64,000 nt of DNA from Echiichthys vipera (GCA_963691815.1 OY829659.1:30422170-30486169); one strand, 5' to 3'. Shown: positions 47,212 to 58,649, counted from the stretch's first letter. Notes: generated by a model from the letters alone, not told the origin. Numbers and translations are program-made.

Positions 47212-48738
47212 CAGGGCAGTTGCTAGGAATTCTGGGCCCCCTGAAAGAATATCGGTGTGGGCCCCTCTACCCTATTCCTTGCCACCTTCAATTGTATTGT
47301 TTTTCAGTGTTCTTGACGGTGCCTGGTGTAATACACCCAATTTGTTTCCTTTTTTAAGATTAACAACTTAACAAGTCAGAGTATTATTATGTAAATTATG
47401 TATTATTAGTTGTCTTATTCTCATTTTATTGATTTGAAACATGTTATTACACTTCTGATTGCAAATATATTTTCAATTAACCACTCAACAAATAGGTAGT
47501 GGGTATTTTATTGTATTCAACAATCAAGCACTGATATGCTTATGAAATAATTTGATATAAAAGGAAAAACAGTGTCCTGGCTCAAGGTAGTCCACAGGTA
47601 AATATGTAACAATTAACTTAAACGTGCAAGTAAAACAACGAGAAAATAGAATACGTTGTAAAACAAATATCAAGTAGTAGTCAGTAGCTCAGTCCGTTGG
47701 GACTTGGCTTGGGAACCAGAAGGTGACTGGTTCAAGTCCTGATATGGATAAAATATTTTTAAACCATTCAAAAGTCAGTGTAAACTGTCCAAAATTCTAA
47801 ATAGTCTTTTTTTTACTTTGTTGTTGTCAAAAAAACAGAACAACAACGACAAATCTTTGAACAATTAACTTTTTTTGTATTTAGACTATTCAAATGTCCC
47901 ACTAATGACACATTTTACAAGACCACATTGAACACATCATGAAAACGTAACTGACCTTCGTCGGATGCTCATAATTACTGAGTAGAAATTGAATGGGTCA
48001 TAATACAATTGAATGCAGCCTCTGAATGGGCGCTTACTGGAGCACTGTCCGACAGTGTTATGTGCGAAACACACAGTCACGGTGGTAGCCCCTAAATTAG
48101 TAACGTTCAGTTATAGCTACTCTAGGAACCGTCGCTCTACAATGACCTGGCGATTTTTTTTTAATGAACTGGCGACCTGTCCAGAGCGGGGCCCGATGAC
48201 AGCTAGCGTAGGCTCCAGCCTGCGCCCCGTCAAAGGTAATATTACAGACATTAAATGAATGAACAAGCAGGCTAATTGTTTAAGCCGCCCTCGGTAGTTT
48301 ACTCTCACCATTCTTAAAAAAAAAAGGTTTTGATGTCTTGGGCCCCTGCTCTGCTGTTCCTACACCTGACCTCTTTCTCAACTCTTTTCTGGTGTCCAGA
48401 CTTGTGTTTTTTGGGGGGCATACTGACTCTGCTGCAGTTAGCTTCTCTACCGGCTAGCACTTAATTCCGATGAGGAAGAACCCCGGGAAGAAAGAGCCGC
48501 GGTGTGGACCAAACCATTTTCTAAGAAGGGGCCAGGGGGGTTATTGAATAGAATAAACATATATATAGAGTATTGTACAACTTGTGGCTTTGTTTTAATT
48601 CGGATTCATTCTTATGAATATATATTAGTTCAGTGCATAATCATTTTGTCATAGAGGCTACTGGAGCAGTGTGTGGGCCCTGGCTGGCTGTGGGCCCTTA
48701 GAATTGTCATCACCTTTCCCCCCTATACGACGGCGCTG
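47212..48738. mobile_element. hAT-like element inserted in the LINE 3' UTR
   Basis: 1527 bp flanked by a perfect 8-bp duplication 'actgtaac' (47204-47211 and 48739-48746), the hAT size. Ends are CAGGGCAG... and ...GGCGCTG, imperfect inverted repeats of CAG type. No intact transposase frame; the interior holds a tRNA-like block (47681-47745) and a patch near 48140-48270 resembling another dispersed fish repeat ('ggcgacctgtccag', 'taggctccagcctg'), so it is a composite. Confidence 0.8.
47681..47745 (+). repeat. tRNA-derived (SINE-like) segment with Pol III boxes
   Basis: 'tagctcagtccg' at 47685-47696 fits an A box and 'ggttcaagtcc' at 47729-47739 fits a B box, about 33 bp apart, the spacing in tRNA genes. 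I do not call a functional tRNA: the acceptor stem does not pair convincingly and there is no clear anticodon loop. It is better read as tRNA-derived repeat sequence. Confidence 0.6.
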
Positions 48739-49186
48739 ACTGTAACTATCTGCTGCTACACTTACTGTGCTTTAGGACATGCTGCTACATTTCACTGTGG
48801 TTTACTGTAACTTACTTCAGTATGAAATGCTGCTACACTCCACTGTGCCATACTGTCACTTAGTTCTGTAGGAAATGCTGCTACATTTTTAACACTTATA
48901 ACTTATCGCTCCTTCTCACTTATTTAGTTTGTACTTATTTCATTTCAATCTGCTGCTAAACTGCACTGTGCGTATTGTTGTATATTGTATATACCTACGC
49001 TTAACCACAATGTCTGTTGCACTCTGTCACACTTAATTGCTTGACTGATTTTACGTTAGCTTTATTTTGATTTGATTTATGTTTTTATGCTTATTGTTAC
49101 TCTGACCCTTTCCCACCTTTGTATTGAAACTGCTCAATAATTTCCCTCGGGATAAATAAAGCTTCTTGAATCTTGAATCTTGAATT

Positions 49187-49430
49187 GCGGTCAGATTTGA
49201 CGGTGATTTAGGATAAAAGGGTCCTTCATCCTGAATTTCTGGGTTTTAATTACCCTAGGAGGGTTTGAGGTTGTAAAACACACCATATCTCATATTGAAA
49301 CAAGTATAAAAACGTCTTATCTCCCGCTCCCTTCCTGTGACGCTGAGCAGAAAAACCAGACACAAAGAACTCACAAAACAGCACTTCCACTCAGGGTCCT
49401 ACATATGAAAGCAGCAGAGCCATCATTCCT
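49187..49430. other. Unassigned sequence
   Basis: Non-repetitive sequence after the LINE tail. Nothing recognised. Confidence 0.4.
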
Positions 49431-50030
49431 ACTGACCCAAAACTATCTCCAGGTGTCTTTAGCATGAATGCAAAATCAGCTGGTTATCCTATGATGCTGC
49501 TGCTGTCACAACTGGCTTCTCTGACTCGTACCGGAGACTGGATATTTTTAAAGCTGAGGGCATAACTCAGAAATGCCAGGAGGCTGTCCTTGCTGTGGTA
49601 CTCAGCTATGAATACTCCTGCAGCCTCTTCTTTTTGCTGGTTCTAGATCAGGTATACAGTGTACCCTATGTCATTTTCAAGAGCCAGCATAAAGTTTTCC
49701 CTCTTGTATTTTCCAAACTGTAGGATGTACTCTCCCATCATTTCTGTTTTGTCTGAGGCATCACCCCCTCTCATGACAACCACAATCCGAGCATTATCCC
49801 TGCTCCTCCTTCAACGCAGCAGACTTGTCCTGCAGTGACGGGTTGTCCTTCAGCAGTTTGTCTGCCTCGGTGGGATCCTGGTGAAGATATCCGAGCGGTC
49901 CAGTGCGAAAGACCACACTGACTTTCCCAGGGAAGAAACTGTGTTTGTGCATTTTCCCTGTAATGAAGAAAACTATTTTGTCCTTCAATAGGTTATAGAC
50001 AGGCACTGTTTTGTGTAACATATGTTGAAA
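49431..50030 (-). pseudogene. Decayed coding remnant, unrecognised
   Basis: On the minus strand, 50021-49794 reads 'MLHKTVPVYNLLKDKIVFFI' and onward for 75 residues. After a frame change, reading continues as 'ARIVVVMRGGDASDKTEMMG' and 'AAGVFIAEYHSKDSLLAFLS' with a stop near 49648. The composition is that of real protein (mixed hydrophobic and charged residues, few low-complexity runs) but no family is recognised. It has no introns visible over 600 bp, so a retrocopy is possible. Confidence 0.35.
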
Positions 50031-50084
50031 GATCGGGGCTCAATGGGAATCAGGAAACAGGGAGGTTTGAATCTTAGGCCCAGC

Positions 50085-50262
50085 ACTTTTAGGGCCCATG
50101 CACACAGAGATGCGTTTTCCTCTAACCGTACAACTTTAGTATCGTTTTGGCCGACCATCCACACGCAGCCGGCGAAACCACAGACTTTGTTGAACAAGGC
50201 TGTCATCATCCCACCTCCAACCTCTAACCCCGCGGTGTCACATACCAACAACAGTGCTGCTG
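50085..50262. mobile_element. Possible MITE fragment
   Basis: 'gggcccatgcacacagagat' and 'gaccatccacacgcagcc' resemble fish MITEs with paired 'cacac' phrases. Ends not located, so a weak call. Confidence 0.3.
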
Positions 50263-50634
50263 TGTGAGAGGAGAAAGACAGACCCCATAGACTGTTACTG
50301 AACTGGACTCTAAGCCACATGTATGGGAATGAATTAGGCCGACCACAGATTTCTCGCTTTTCCCTGATTCTCTGAATAAGGAGCTTAACTGCTCTCTAGT
50401 CTCTTTTTCATAAATCAAGCTCTAAGAAGGTGTGAAAAGTCTTTAAATGTAATGAGAAAGTGGCGCCTATGTATATGGTGCATGTGTATTTTACTTACAG
50501 TTTGTCCAAACTATCGCTGCAACTGTACTGAAAGATCCACTGATTTACTTTTACCTGCTAAAAAAAAAGAATAAAATAAAGTGACAGTATTGTAGCATAC
50601 ACAGCATGACGCAGTATGAAAAGCCCTGAGAGTT

Positions 50635-50790
50635 GCTGTTGCAGTGGTGGAAAGTACATTTACTACATTACGTTAGGTACAATTTTGAGGTACTTGTACA
50701 TTAGTAATTCCATTTTAATCTACTTTATACTCGACTACATTTATCTAGTAACTTAACAGATTTAGATTGTTAATACAAATGAAATGACAC
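50635..50790. mobile_element. Fragment of a common teleost repeat
   Basis: 'gcagtggtggaaagtacat', then 'acaattttgaggtacttgta' and 'actacatttatctagtaac', match the order of phrases in a very common fish DNA-transposon-derived repeat. Ends are not resolved. Confidence 0.55.
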
Positions 50791-51756
50791 ATATTGTTAT
50801 ACATTAAGCTAAACAGCAGTCAATAAAAGTATACCTACCTTTATCAGCTGCAACATTAAAGTGTTAATTACATTAACCTATAAATAATTATAATACAATA
50901 CTACTCTGAAATAAACCTGTAGGTCTAATTGGATCAAAGGTGTGACTATAAAATGGAATATTTGATAAAGAAAATTAATAAAGAAAAATTACAAAAAATG
51001 AATAACTTTAATTTATTAAAAACTTCACACGGAGAACCAATTAAATGTAGGGCCTTGACTCACGTTCAGATTATGAGATTGAGTATTCTCAATAAACTTA
51101 TCGTTAATCAAGTAAATATTAGTTATCACCAATAATTTTCAAAGATAGTTATAAAAATTACTCTAGTTAAACCAGAGTTCCTCGGGGCACCACCGTCATA
51201 GACGGAGTGACAACTAATATTAAAGTCTCATTTAATATATTAAACTACTAATTAAGGGTTGAACATCGATAAATGTAATAGTTTAATTAGTTGAAGGATT
51301 TAAAAGTTATTTTCTTAGTAGAGGCTGGCTCATTCATCTTTGTGTAATATTAAATAAACAGACATATGGTAAACACAAACATTTATTAACACATTAATAA
51401 ATGCAACAAACAAAACACAATAAACTAACAGCAAATGTTTGTGTTTGTGTTTGTGTGAAAATAAGACAAAGAGGAGAGGTGGGGGCTTGGACCCCTGCAG
51501 AGAAGGTGTGAACATTTAAGCTACACAAAGGCCAGCAGCTTGAAATCTCAGTTCTTATTCAAGTTACAACAAAGTTACAGTTCTATCTACCCGTCCATAA
51601 AATCCTATAACATGTAGTAATGCCCAGTTGGTGATTAGTAACCAGTCCATGAGATGGGAGATAAGTTGCGTTGCTTGATGCCAGTGGCTGGTTGAAGTAA
51701 GGAAGCTGGTTGCAGACAGGTTATGTCTTGGTTGTTGCTCTTAGGCAAAAGAGGAC
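50791..51756. other. AT-rich unassigned sequence
   Basis: No recognisable gene or repeat. A short imperfect (GTGTTT)n run lies near 51437-51458. Confidence 0.4.
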
Positions 51757-52293
51757 TAAGGGCGCACTCACACTGTCCTTCCGCACCGCGCCACGGGCTT
51801 TAGGGTACTTGTCCCCCCCTCCCTCTCCCCCCACTGGCCAGCCCGTTTGCACTCACACTGCCTGGGCCCGCGCGGATGCTTCTTGCCTGTCCATACGTCA
51901 TCATGCCGTAACACGTCACACGCATTGATTGACGTCATCGCGATGCGTGGCTTTGTTTACAAATCTTTCCATAGACCTCAGAGTTTTTGTGCGTCTTGTC
52001 CGACTGTTTTTAAATATTTTCATCCGCCCAAATCTGCAGTAAACACTCCACCTCAGCATCACACCAACGTGAACCTTTTGCCACCATTGTTGTTGTTGTT
52101 AAATGTCCGCGCATGGTCCATCTTTTCTTTTTTCTATGTCCGAACAGGCACACATAAAATGACGTGAGAGCTGCCGTAGGCGTCGTGCTCGTACTTGTGC
52201 AAATGCGCTCTACAAAAGCCCACCTCTCTCAAACGGGCTGTGGACGGCCAACTTGGCTGCAGCTAGACGTGGAGCGGTTGCACTCACACTGGT

Positions 52294-53042
52294 TCAATTC
52301 AATTTTATTTATAGTGCCAAATCATAACAAAAGTTATCTCAGGACACTTTACAGAGTAGGCATAGACCCAGCAATTCCCCCATAGAGTACGGTGGCAACG
52401 AAAACCTTCCCTTTAACAGGCAGGAACGTCGGACAGACCCAGCTCTGTGGAGGACGGCCATCTGTCTTGACCGGTTGGGGAGGAAGAAAAGGAGAGAGAA
52501 AGAGAGAAACACAAAGATAGACAAAAGACAGAGAGACTGACACACTTCCAGAGATGCAAGCAGCCAGCGAGTAACAGTAACTATAACAATATCTATAGTA
52601 ATGTGAACATGACCCACATGTTATGGCAGTCTGCATAGCAGAACAGCAGGAACACGCACATCCAGGGTGACAGAACATGAAAATGAAAATAATTATGACA
52701 AACATGATCAATGATGAGTAGGGGCAATAGCAGCTACGATACAGCAAGACATACCACTGATGGTGTTTTTATTGCTACAAATTTTATAATTTATAAAACT
52801 ATTGACAGAATAAATGACAAATAGTTATTGAAGTAGCAGGAAGCGTCATGCAGGACCACGGCAGCAGGCACCACCGCGATCAGCAGGAACCTGCACACAG
52901 GACCAGGGCAGCAGGCACCACCAACATCAGCAGGGACCAGCACACAGGACCACTGCAGCAAGCACCACCACGATCAGCAGAGACCAACACACAGGTCCAC
53001 AGCAGCAGGCATCACCACCATCAGCCGAGACGTGCGTGCAGG
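52294..53042. mobile_element. Interspersed repeat inserted in MITE copy 2
   Basis: Begins 'tcaattcaattttattta' and is flanked by 'actggt' on both sides (52288-52293 and 53043-53048), which reads as a 6-bp target duplication. It includes an 'ctgtcttgaccggttgggg' stretch that I associate with a very abundant percomorph repeat, and ends in the 48-bp minisatellite below. A truncated relative is at 43458. No coding frame. Confidence 0.7.
52851..53042. repeat. 48-bp minisatellite, ~4 copies
   Basis: Four units starting 'caggaccacggcagcaggca' or variants at 52851, 52899, 52947 and 52995. Since 48 is divisible by 3, the plus strand gives a 16-residue periodic peptide; it has no support as a gene. 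Confidence 0.92.
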
Positions 53043-53119
53043 ACTGGTCAAACGCACTAGGCTCTACCCTAAAAACCTGTTTTGGCCCGGTGCGGAAGGA
53101 CAGTGTGAGTGCGCCCTCA

Positions 53120-53483
53120 GATCGCTCTTTGTTCTGCTAAGTTGAGTGGATAACCGGTTGGTTAACCTTTGCTGGTGATCCTACGCCATAGGCCAGGTCC
53201 AGTGGGCAGCTGGTCGCTGGATCCAGCAGGAGCGCGTCGAGTTGAGTGTGGAGTTTCGAAGAGAGAGATCCGGGAGAGAGAGAAAGTGCAGGAAGTGTCC
53301 TACAGTTTTATAGACACCGGTGATGTCATCACCAGAGGTCAGGTTAGCCAATGACAGTTTGGGGGTCCCTTGAATAATTCACACCTGGTCGTGACCTGTT
53401 GTGGGGGAAGGTTGCATGGCCGGCCTTTGTTTCAGCAGGCTGACCTTCTTTTAATCAAACTGAAAGTTTGAGTTAATCAAGAA
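53120..53483. other. Unassigned sequence
   Basis: No gene recognised; moderately GC-rich with a short 'gagagag' run near 53261-53284. Confidence 0.4.
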
Positions 53484-53804
53484 ATGTACAATCATCTTTG
53501 GGGTGCCGGTTGCAACTACAAACCACTCTGCTTAATGAATAAATACTTTGAAAGCTACCAGTTGTTTTTGGATGTCTTCCTCATTTTTAAGGTTTTGAAT
53601 GGACTAACTCCTCCACTATTACAGGCCTTCAGAAAGAAAAAACACTCCAGAGTAAACACCAGAGCACTGAGTGGAGGAGATTGTGATGTACAATGTCGCA
53701 GGACTACATTTGGACAAATGTTTAGCAATTTAGCAACCATTCCAATATCTATCAAAATATCCTACAACTATTGCAACTGTTTCCCGCCCCCCGAAACCAA
53801 ATAG
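53484..53804 (+). pseudogene. Transposon-derived C-terminal remnant (probably LINE)
   Basis: 106-residue frame containing 'FKVLNGLTPPLLQAF' and later 'CRRTTFGQMFSNL'. The 'LNGL.PP.L' phrase followed by an Arg-rich 'RTTFGQ' is typical of the C-terminal end of several fish non-LTR polyproteins. The frame is short and the start is arbitrary. Confidence 0.4.
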
Positions 53805-53811
53805 CAAGTTT

Positions 53812-54400
53812 TTAAATGACTGCTGCTTAATATTGCTGGGAGATTTTAACATACACATTGACAATATAAACCATCCTCTTACCAGAGACTTTGCATCCTG
53901 CTTTGAGAGCTCTGGATCTCAGCAGCACACCCATATTCCCACACACTCAAAAGGACACATCCTGGATTTAATATCCTGCTCTAGGGTCACCCCTATTGAC
54001 TGTGCCATAGCTGAAATCCCCATCACCGACCACTTCCTCCTCTCATTTAACGTCGTCTCATCTCCTTTCACAATATTAAGGACATAAATACGGACCCTCT
54101 CTCCTCTAGTATTGACAATTTCATAGACATTGAAGACTTATCCACCCCTGAACAGCTGTTTCCTACTATAACACAGGACTTCATGATATCCTCAACTCCC
54201 TCGCTCCACTTAAAACCAGATCCGTCTCTTACTCCTTCTGTGCTCCCTGGTTTACGCCTGAATTCTGGCGTATGAAAGCCAAAGGCAGGCAGCTTGAACG
54301 GGCTCACTGTTTACAAAGAAATGTACAAAAATCATTTTCTGCACTACCAGGACTGTATTACTAAATCCAAATCATACTATTACTCCAGCTTATACCCTGA
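53812..54400 (+). pseudogene. LINE endonuclease domain and linker
   Basis: 'LGDFNIHIDN' carries the GDxN motif of APE-type endonucleases, 'SKGHILDLISCS' follows, and 'PITDHFLLSF' carries the (S/T)DH motif near the C-terminal end of the domain. After 54087 the reading moves to other frames ('LKTRSVSYSFCAPWFTPEFW', 'KAKGRQLERAH'), the typical linker between endonuclease and RT. At least one frameshift and one stop are present, so it is not functional. Confidence 0.8.
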
Positions 54401-54403
54401 GCT

Positions 54404-54749
54404 GACAGGCATGCAGCGCTAGACCGTTGTATTCCTTCATTGGTAAACTATTCGCCCCGGATTGGCATTCCTTTTCTCGTTGTGGTTAGCACGCTCGCTA
54501 AGTATTTGTTGTGTGTTTGTTCCTGTTTCTCCGTAGTTTCCCGTGTTCCTGTTTCCTCGTCCGTCTCCCTGATTCTCCTTTGTCTCCTCGTTCCTTTTTT
54601 TTCCTCGACATGGTATTGCTTGTTTTTCCCCTGTAGTGTTTTTCGTTTTGTTTGGAATTGTAATTAAACATTTTTTTGTACTTTAATTGCGCGTCAATGT
54701 CTGCATTGGGTCCTCTCTTTTGTGTGTTGTCTCTGTACCATTCATGACA
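54404..54749 (+). repeat. Gypsy-1 left LTR
   Basis: TG...CA ends (start approximate). Contains 'attaaaca' (near 54663) and a T-rich tract. The downstream gag ATG is at 54768, so the leader is very short, about 18 bp. Confidence 0.65.
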
Positions 54750-54767
54750 AAACAGTCTGGCCATAAC

Positions 54768-55617
54768 ATGGACCCCGCGGACATGGAAATTGATCCCCGG
54801 ATTTTTCCGTTCGTCACGGGGTTACTTCCCAGGGAGTACTGCTCGATAAACATTCACAGACGCTGCAAAGAATCCTGGAGAGTCTCAGTCAGCTGACTGC
54901 CTGCGTAGCTCATTTGGAGAAAGGATAGGTAGGACCTCTCTTTGCTGCTCCTGTGAATGCTGAGTCACCCGCTACTACCGTGAGTACTGTCCTCCCTCGT
55001 GAGCCCTATGTTCCTGCTCCAGAGTGTTATTGTAGTACATTGGGTGAATGCAGGATTTTTCTGTTTCAATGCTCTCTGGTTTTTGGTCAGCAGCCTCTCA
55101 CATACGCTAACGATAGCTCCAAGATAGCCTATGTGCTAGGCTTGTTGTCCTGTAGGGCTCGAGTCTGGGGAGCTGCGTTTTGGAATAACCCCCTGACTCG
55201 GCAGGCTACTTTCCAGCAGATCTCCAGTGAGATTATGTCGGTTTTCGATCATCCTGTTTCTAATTGCGATTCCAGCAATCGGTTGCTGGATCTACGCCAG
55301 GGTTCCGCTTGTGCTGCTGATTACTCCGTTGAGTTTCGCACTTTAGCGGCGGAATTAGGATGGGATGATCGGGCTCTTCAGAGTATTTTCTTTAAGGGGC
55401 TTAATGAGGAGGTTAAGGACAGTTTAGTGGGTAGGTCTGAGCCTGCTAACCTCCAGGAGCTTATTAGTCTTGCCATAAAGATAGACAACCGTCTACGTGA
55501 GAGACGGCCAGTTTTCACAGTAACTCCAGGTCCTCTTTCCAGTTTCCCCGAGCATACTTCCTTTGTTCCCGTGAGCAACCAGGTTCCCCTGTCTCCCGCT
55601 CCAGACCAGGAGGAACC
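54768..55617 (+). pseudogene. Gypsy-1 gag, N-terminal part
   Basis: ATG at 54768 reads 'MDPADMEIDPRIFPF' and then leaves the expected frame; the family frame resumes by ~54870 and, after a stop near 54927, runs on as the 232-residue frame 54953-55651. That frame holds the retrotransposon gag core ('LGLLSCRARVWGAAFWNN', 'YSVEFRTLAAELGWDDRAL', 'GLNEEVKDSLVGR'). It is cut at 55617 by BEL-2; the last nine residues of the open frame are BEL-2 LTR. Continues at 59328. Confidence 0.85.
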
Positions 55618-55749
55618 CATGCTGTTGGAGCCTATTAATTCTTTGTATTAATTATTAGGAAAATGGTATATGGTAACGGCATAAAATAATGATAAGGATA
55701 ACTATTTAGAATGTGTAATGTACATGAACTACTATTTATTATGATTGTT

Positions 55750-56379
55750 GATCGTCAAGAACAAATTGCCGTTATGGCAGACATTGAGGCAATGTTTTAT
55801 CAAGTACAGGTTGTTGAAAAGGACAGAGATTTCCTGAGGTTTTTGTGGTGGCCAGAGAGTGATATCAGCAAACCGCTTGAAGTTTACAGGATGAAAGTTC
55901 ACCTCTTTGGTGCTGTATCATCCCCGAGTATTGCTAATTTTGCCCTGCGTCAAACTGCTGATGACAACCAGAAGCATTACTCTGATGAAGTTATGAAAAC
56001 CATCTAAACTAACTTTTACGTGGATGATTGTCTCCGATCAGTGGCAACAGTGGACCAAGCTATGAAGCTTGTCAAAGATCTCACTGAAGCCTGCGGCCAG
56101 GGAGGCTTCACACTGACAAAATGGGTCAGCAATGACTGTGAGGTGTTAGCAAGCATTCCTGAGCATCACAGAGCAAAGGCAGTCAAGGAACTGAATCTGG
56201 ATAAAGAAAAGCTGAAAGAACAAATCACAGTTGAGCCTGCACTTAGAATCCACTGGAACACCCACAGTGACACCTTCAGCTTTAAAGTAACTGTCAGAAG
56301 CCGGCCTGCTACCAGGAGAGGTATACTCTCCACAGTTAGTTCAGTTTATGACCCGGTTTTCTCTCTCCTTTCATCCTGA
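55750..56379 (+). pseudogene. BEL-2 reverse transcriptase remnant
   Basis: Starts mid-palm with motif A 'VMADIEAMFYQ', then 'DFLRFLWWPES' and 'YRMKVHLFGAVSSP'. An in-frame TAA at 56005-56007 falls just before motif C 'FYVDD'. The frame then continues to 'RRGILSTVSSVYDPV', where a frameshift near 56355 ends it at 56379. The catalytic residues are conserved but the frame is broken twice. Confidence 0.9.
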
Positions 56380-57812
56380 AAGCCAAACAACTACTCCAAG
56401 AGCTCTGCAAAGCCAGGTATGGATGGGATCAAATTATTCCACAGGAACTTGCAACACCTTGGCAGAGATGGATCGGGGATTTAAATCAGTTACGTGGGTT
56501 TCAAGTAGCAAGATGCATAAAGCCTGAGAACTTTGACCCTGTGGAGACGGCTGAGCTGCATCACTTCTGCGATGCAAGTGAGTCGGGTTATGGTACTGTA
56601 AGCTATCTTAGATTAATGAATCAGCAAGGCAAAATCAATATTTCCTTCATATTTGGAAAAGCCAGAGTCTCACCTCTGAAGCAGATTACCATACCCAGGC
56701 TTGAACTCACTGCAGCAACACTGGCTGTAAAAGTGGATCGGATGCTGAGGAAGGAGTTGGATTTACCACTCACAGATTCAACTTTCTGGACAGATAGTAC
56801 ATCTGTATTAAAATATATCCCCAATCAAACAAGGAGATTTCATACATTTGTATCCAATAGAGTTGCAGTGATCCATGACCTCTCCCGCACAAGCCAGTGG
56901 AGACACATAAATTCAAGAGACAATCCAGCCGATGATGCATCATGAGGGTTGCATGTAGAATCTTACTTGAGATCAAGATGGCTGAGAGGACCCGAATACC
57001 TGGGCAGAGAGAAAAATACATGGCCAAAGATCACCCAAGGTCTAGGAGAAATATCAGCAAATGACCCCGAGGTGAAAAAGGAGGTCACAGTTAACAGTGT
57101 GAGAATTGAAAACCAACATCCGATAGGCACATTAATCAAGTATCACTCATCATGGAACCAACTTCAGAGGTCTGTAGCCTGGATACTGAAGGTGAAAAAA
57201 CTACTTCAACTGCTAAGTCAGATAAGAAAGGGTCAGACACACGTGTCTTCGGAGACGAAGAGAAAACTGAAAGATGAGTGCGGGACACAAAACTTATCAG
57301 TGGAGGATATGGAAGAGGCAGAGAGGGCAATCGTTTGTTTTGAACAAAGACGCTACTTCAGCAATGAATTTACTTGCCTGGAACACGGCAAAACCCTCAG
57401 TTCAAGAAGCACCATCCGCAAACTGGATCCAATTTTTGATAATGGCATCTTGAGAGTAGGAGGTAGAATAAACAAAAGTGCAATGCCAGTGCACCAGAAG
57501 AATCCAATTATTCTCCCTAAAGGTGCTCACATATCTAACCTCATCCTACAACATATCCATCATCAAGTTGGGCACTCAGGAAGAAGCCATATGCTTTCCA
57601 GGCTAGGACAAAGGTTTTGGCTCCCTCATGCAAACTCCTTAGCCAGGAAAATCATCAGGAACTGTGTATTTTGCAGGCGCATGCAGGCAAGACCTGGTGA
57701 ACAGAAAATGGCAGATCTTCCTGAGGATCGGTTGTATCCGGACCTACCTCCCTTTAGTCATGTTGGCATTGACTACTTTGGTCCCATTGGAGTGAAGAGG
57801 GGCCGCACTTAG
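56380..57812 (+). pseudogene. BEL-2 RNase H and integrase zinc region
   Basis: After the frameshift the reading gives RNase H motifs 'HHFCDASESGYG', 'IPRLELTAATLA', 'FWTDSTSVLKYI' and 'SRDNPADDAS', followed by an in-frame TGA at 56943-56945. The next frame (56949-57812) holds the integrase N-terminal zinc region ('HIHHQVGHSGRSHMLSRLG', 'NCVFCRRMQARPGEQKM') and the first catalytic Asp in 'VGIDYFGPIGV', then a TAG at 57810-57812. Three point lesions but otherwise conserved. Confidence 0.92.
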
Positions 57813-58649
57813 GTAAAACGGTGGGGGGTCATCTTCACCTGCCTGGTGAGTCGAGCTATCCACCTGGAAATGGCAAACTTCCTAACGACAGATTCATGCA
57901 TAAATGCTATTCGCAGATTCATCTGCAGAAGAGGACCAGTCTTAAGTATCTGGACTGACTGTGGGACAAACTTTGTTGGAGCCCAAAGGGAACTACAGGA
58001 AGCTTTGAAAGAGCTGAATCATCAGAAGATTCAAAACACCCTTCTAATAGAGGGAATAAAGTGGATTTTTAACCCTCCTTTTGGGGCCCACCACGGCGGA
58101 GTCTGGGAAAGACTGATCAGACTAGTCAAAAAGAGCCTTACATCTGTTCTAAAACAGCAAACACTGGACGATGAAACCCTATCAACAGCGCTGTGTGAGG
58201 TAGAGGCCATCCTGAATGACCGACCAATAACTACAGTGTCAAGTGACCCCAATGACCTGGAACCACTATCCCCAAACCATTTGCTTCAGCTGAAGGCGAA
58301 AACAACTATGCCACCAGGGTTTTTTGAAAAAAAGGATCATTATTCAAGGAAGAGATGGCGACAAGCACAGTATCTTGCAGATCTCTTCTGGAGACGTTGG
58401 ACAAAAGAGTATCTTCCACTCATGCAAGAAAGGAGCAAGTGGAACAGCATAAAAAGGAACCTGAGTCCTGGAGATCTGGTCATTATTGTTGACAACACAG
58501 CACCAAGGAACTCATGGATTACTGGCCGTGTTGTAAAGACATTTCCAGATGCCAAGGGTTTCGTGAGTAGCGTTTTGGTTAAAACCAAAAGCAGTGTGAT
58601 TCAACGACCAATAGATAAGCTCTGTCTTCTAATGGAGGCAGCTGTATGA
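57813..58649 (+). pseudogene. BEL-2 integrase core and C-terminal domain
   Basis: Same frame beyond the TAG: 'WTDCGTNFVGAQREL' (second Asp) and 'GGVWERLIRLVKKSL' (catalytic Glu), completing the DDE triad with 57763. Then a BEL-type C-terminal domain: 'KRWRQAQYLADLFWRRWTKE' and 'SPGDLVIIVDNTAPRNSW'. It ends 'IDKLCLLMEAAV' with TGA at 58649, the expected end of the polyprotein. Confidence 0.92.

Larger units (their letters stand above)
44371..49186 (+). mobile_element. 5'-truncated LINE split by two DNA transposons
   Basis: Same LINE group as 8500-9990 but plus strand and more decayed. Pieces: 44371-44774 (RT), 46517-47211 (RT end and 3' UTR) and 48739-49186 (3' UTR end). The 3' end has 'aataaagcttcttgaatc' and a tail of TTGAATC repeats. 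The Harbinger insertion at 44775 splits a codon run in the RT, and the hAT-like insertion at 47212 splits the 3' UTR. The LINE was there first. Confidence 0.9.
51760..53116. mobile_element. Harbinger-like MITE, copy 2 (interrupted)
   Basis: Second copy of the element at 43722-44296, same orientation, with the same terminal inverted repeats. Flanks are TAA (51757-51759) and TCA (53117-53119), consistent with a drifted TWA duplication. A 749-bp insertion at 52294-53042 splits it at the phrase 'cactcacactggt', which is uninterrupted in copy 1. Interior differences from copy 1 include several small indels. Confidence 0.88.

Noticed and set aside
47681..47745. Functional tRNA gene
   Set aside because: Pol III boxes are present but the stems do not fold convincingly and it lies within a transposon; better read as tRNA-derived repeat.
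52848..53060. His/Arg/Gln-rich 70-residue protein
   Set aside because: It is the 48-bp minisatellite in frame.
54687..54896. Separate small gene upstream of the Gypsy gag
   Set aside because: It is LTR end plus the out-of-frame start of Gypsy-1 gag.
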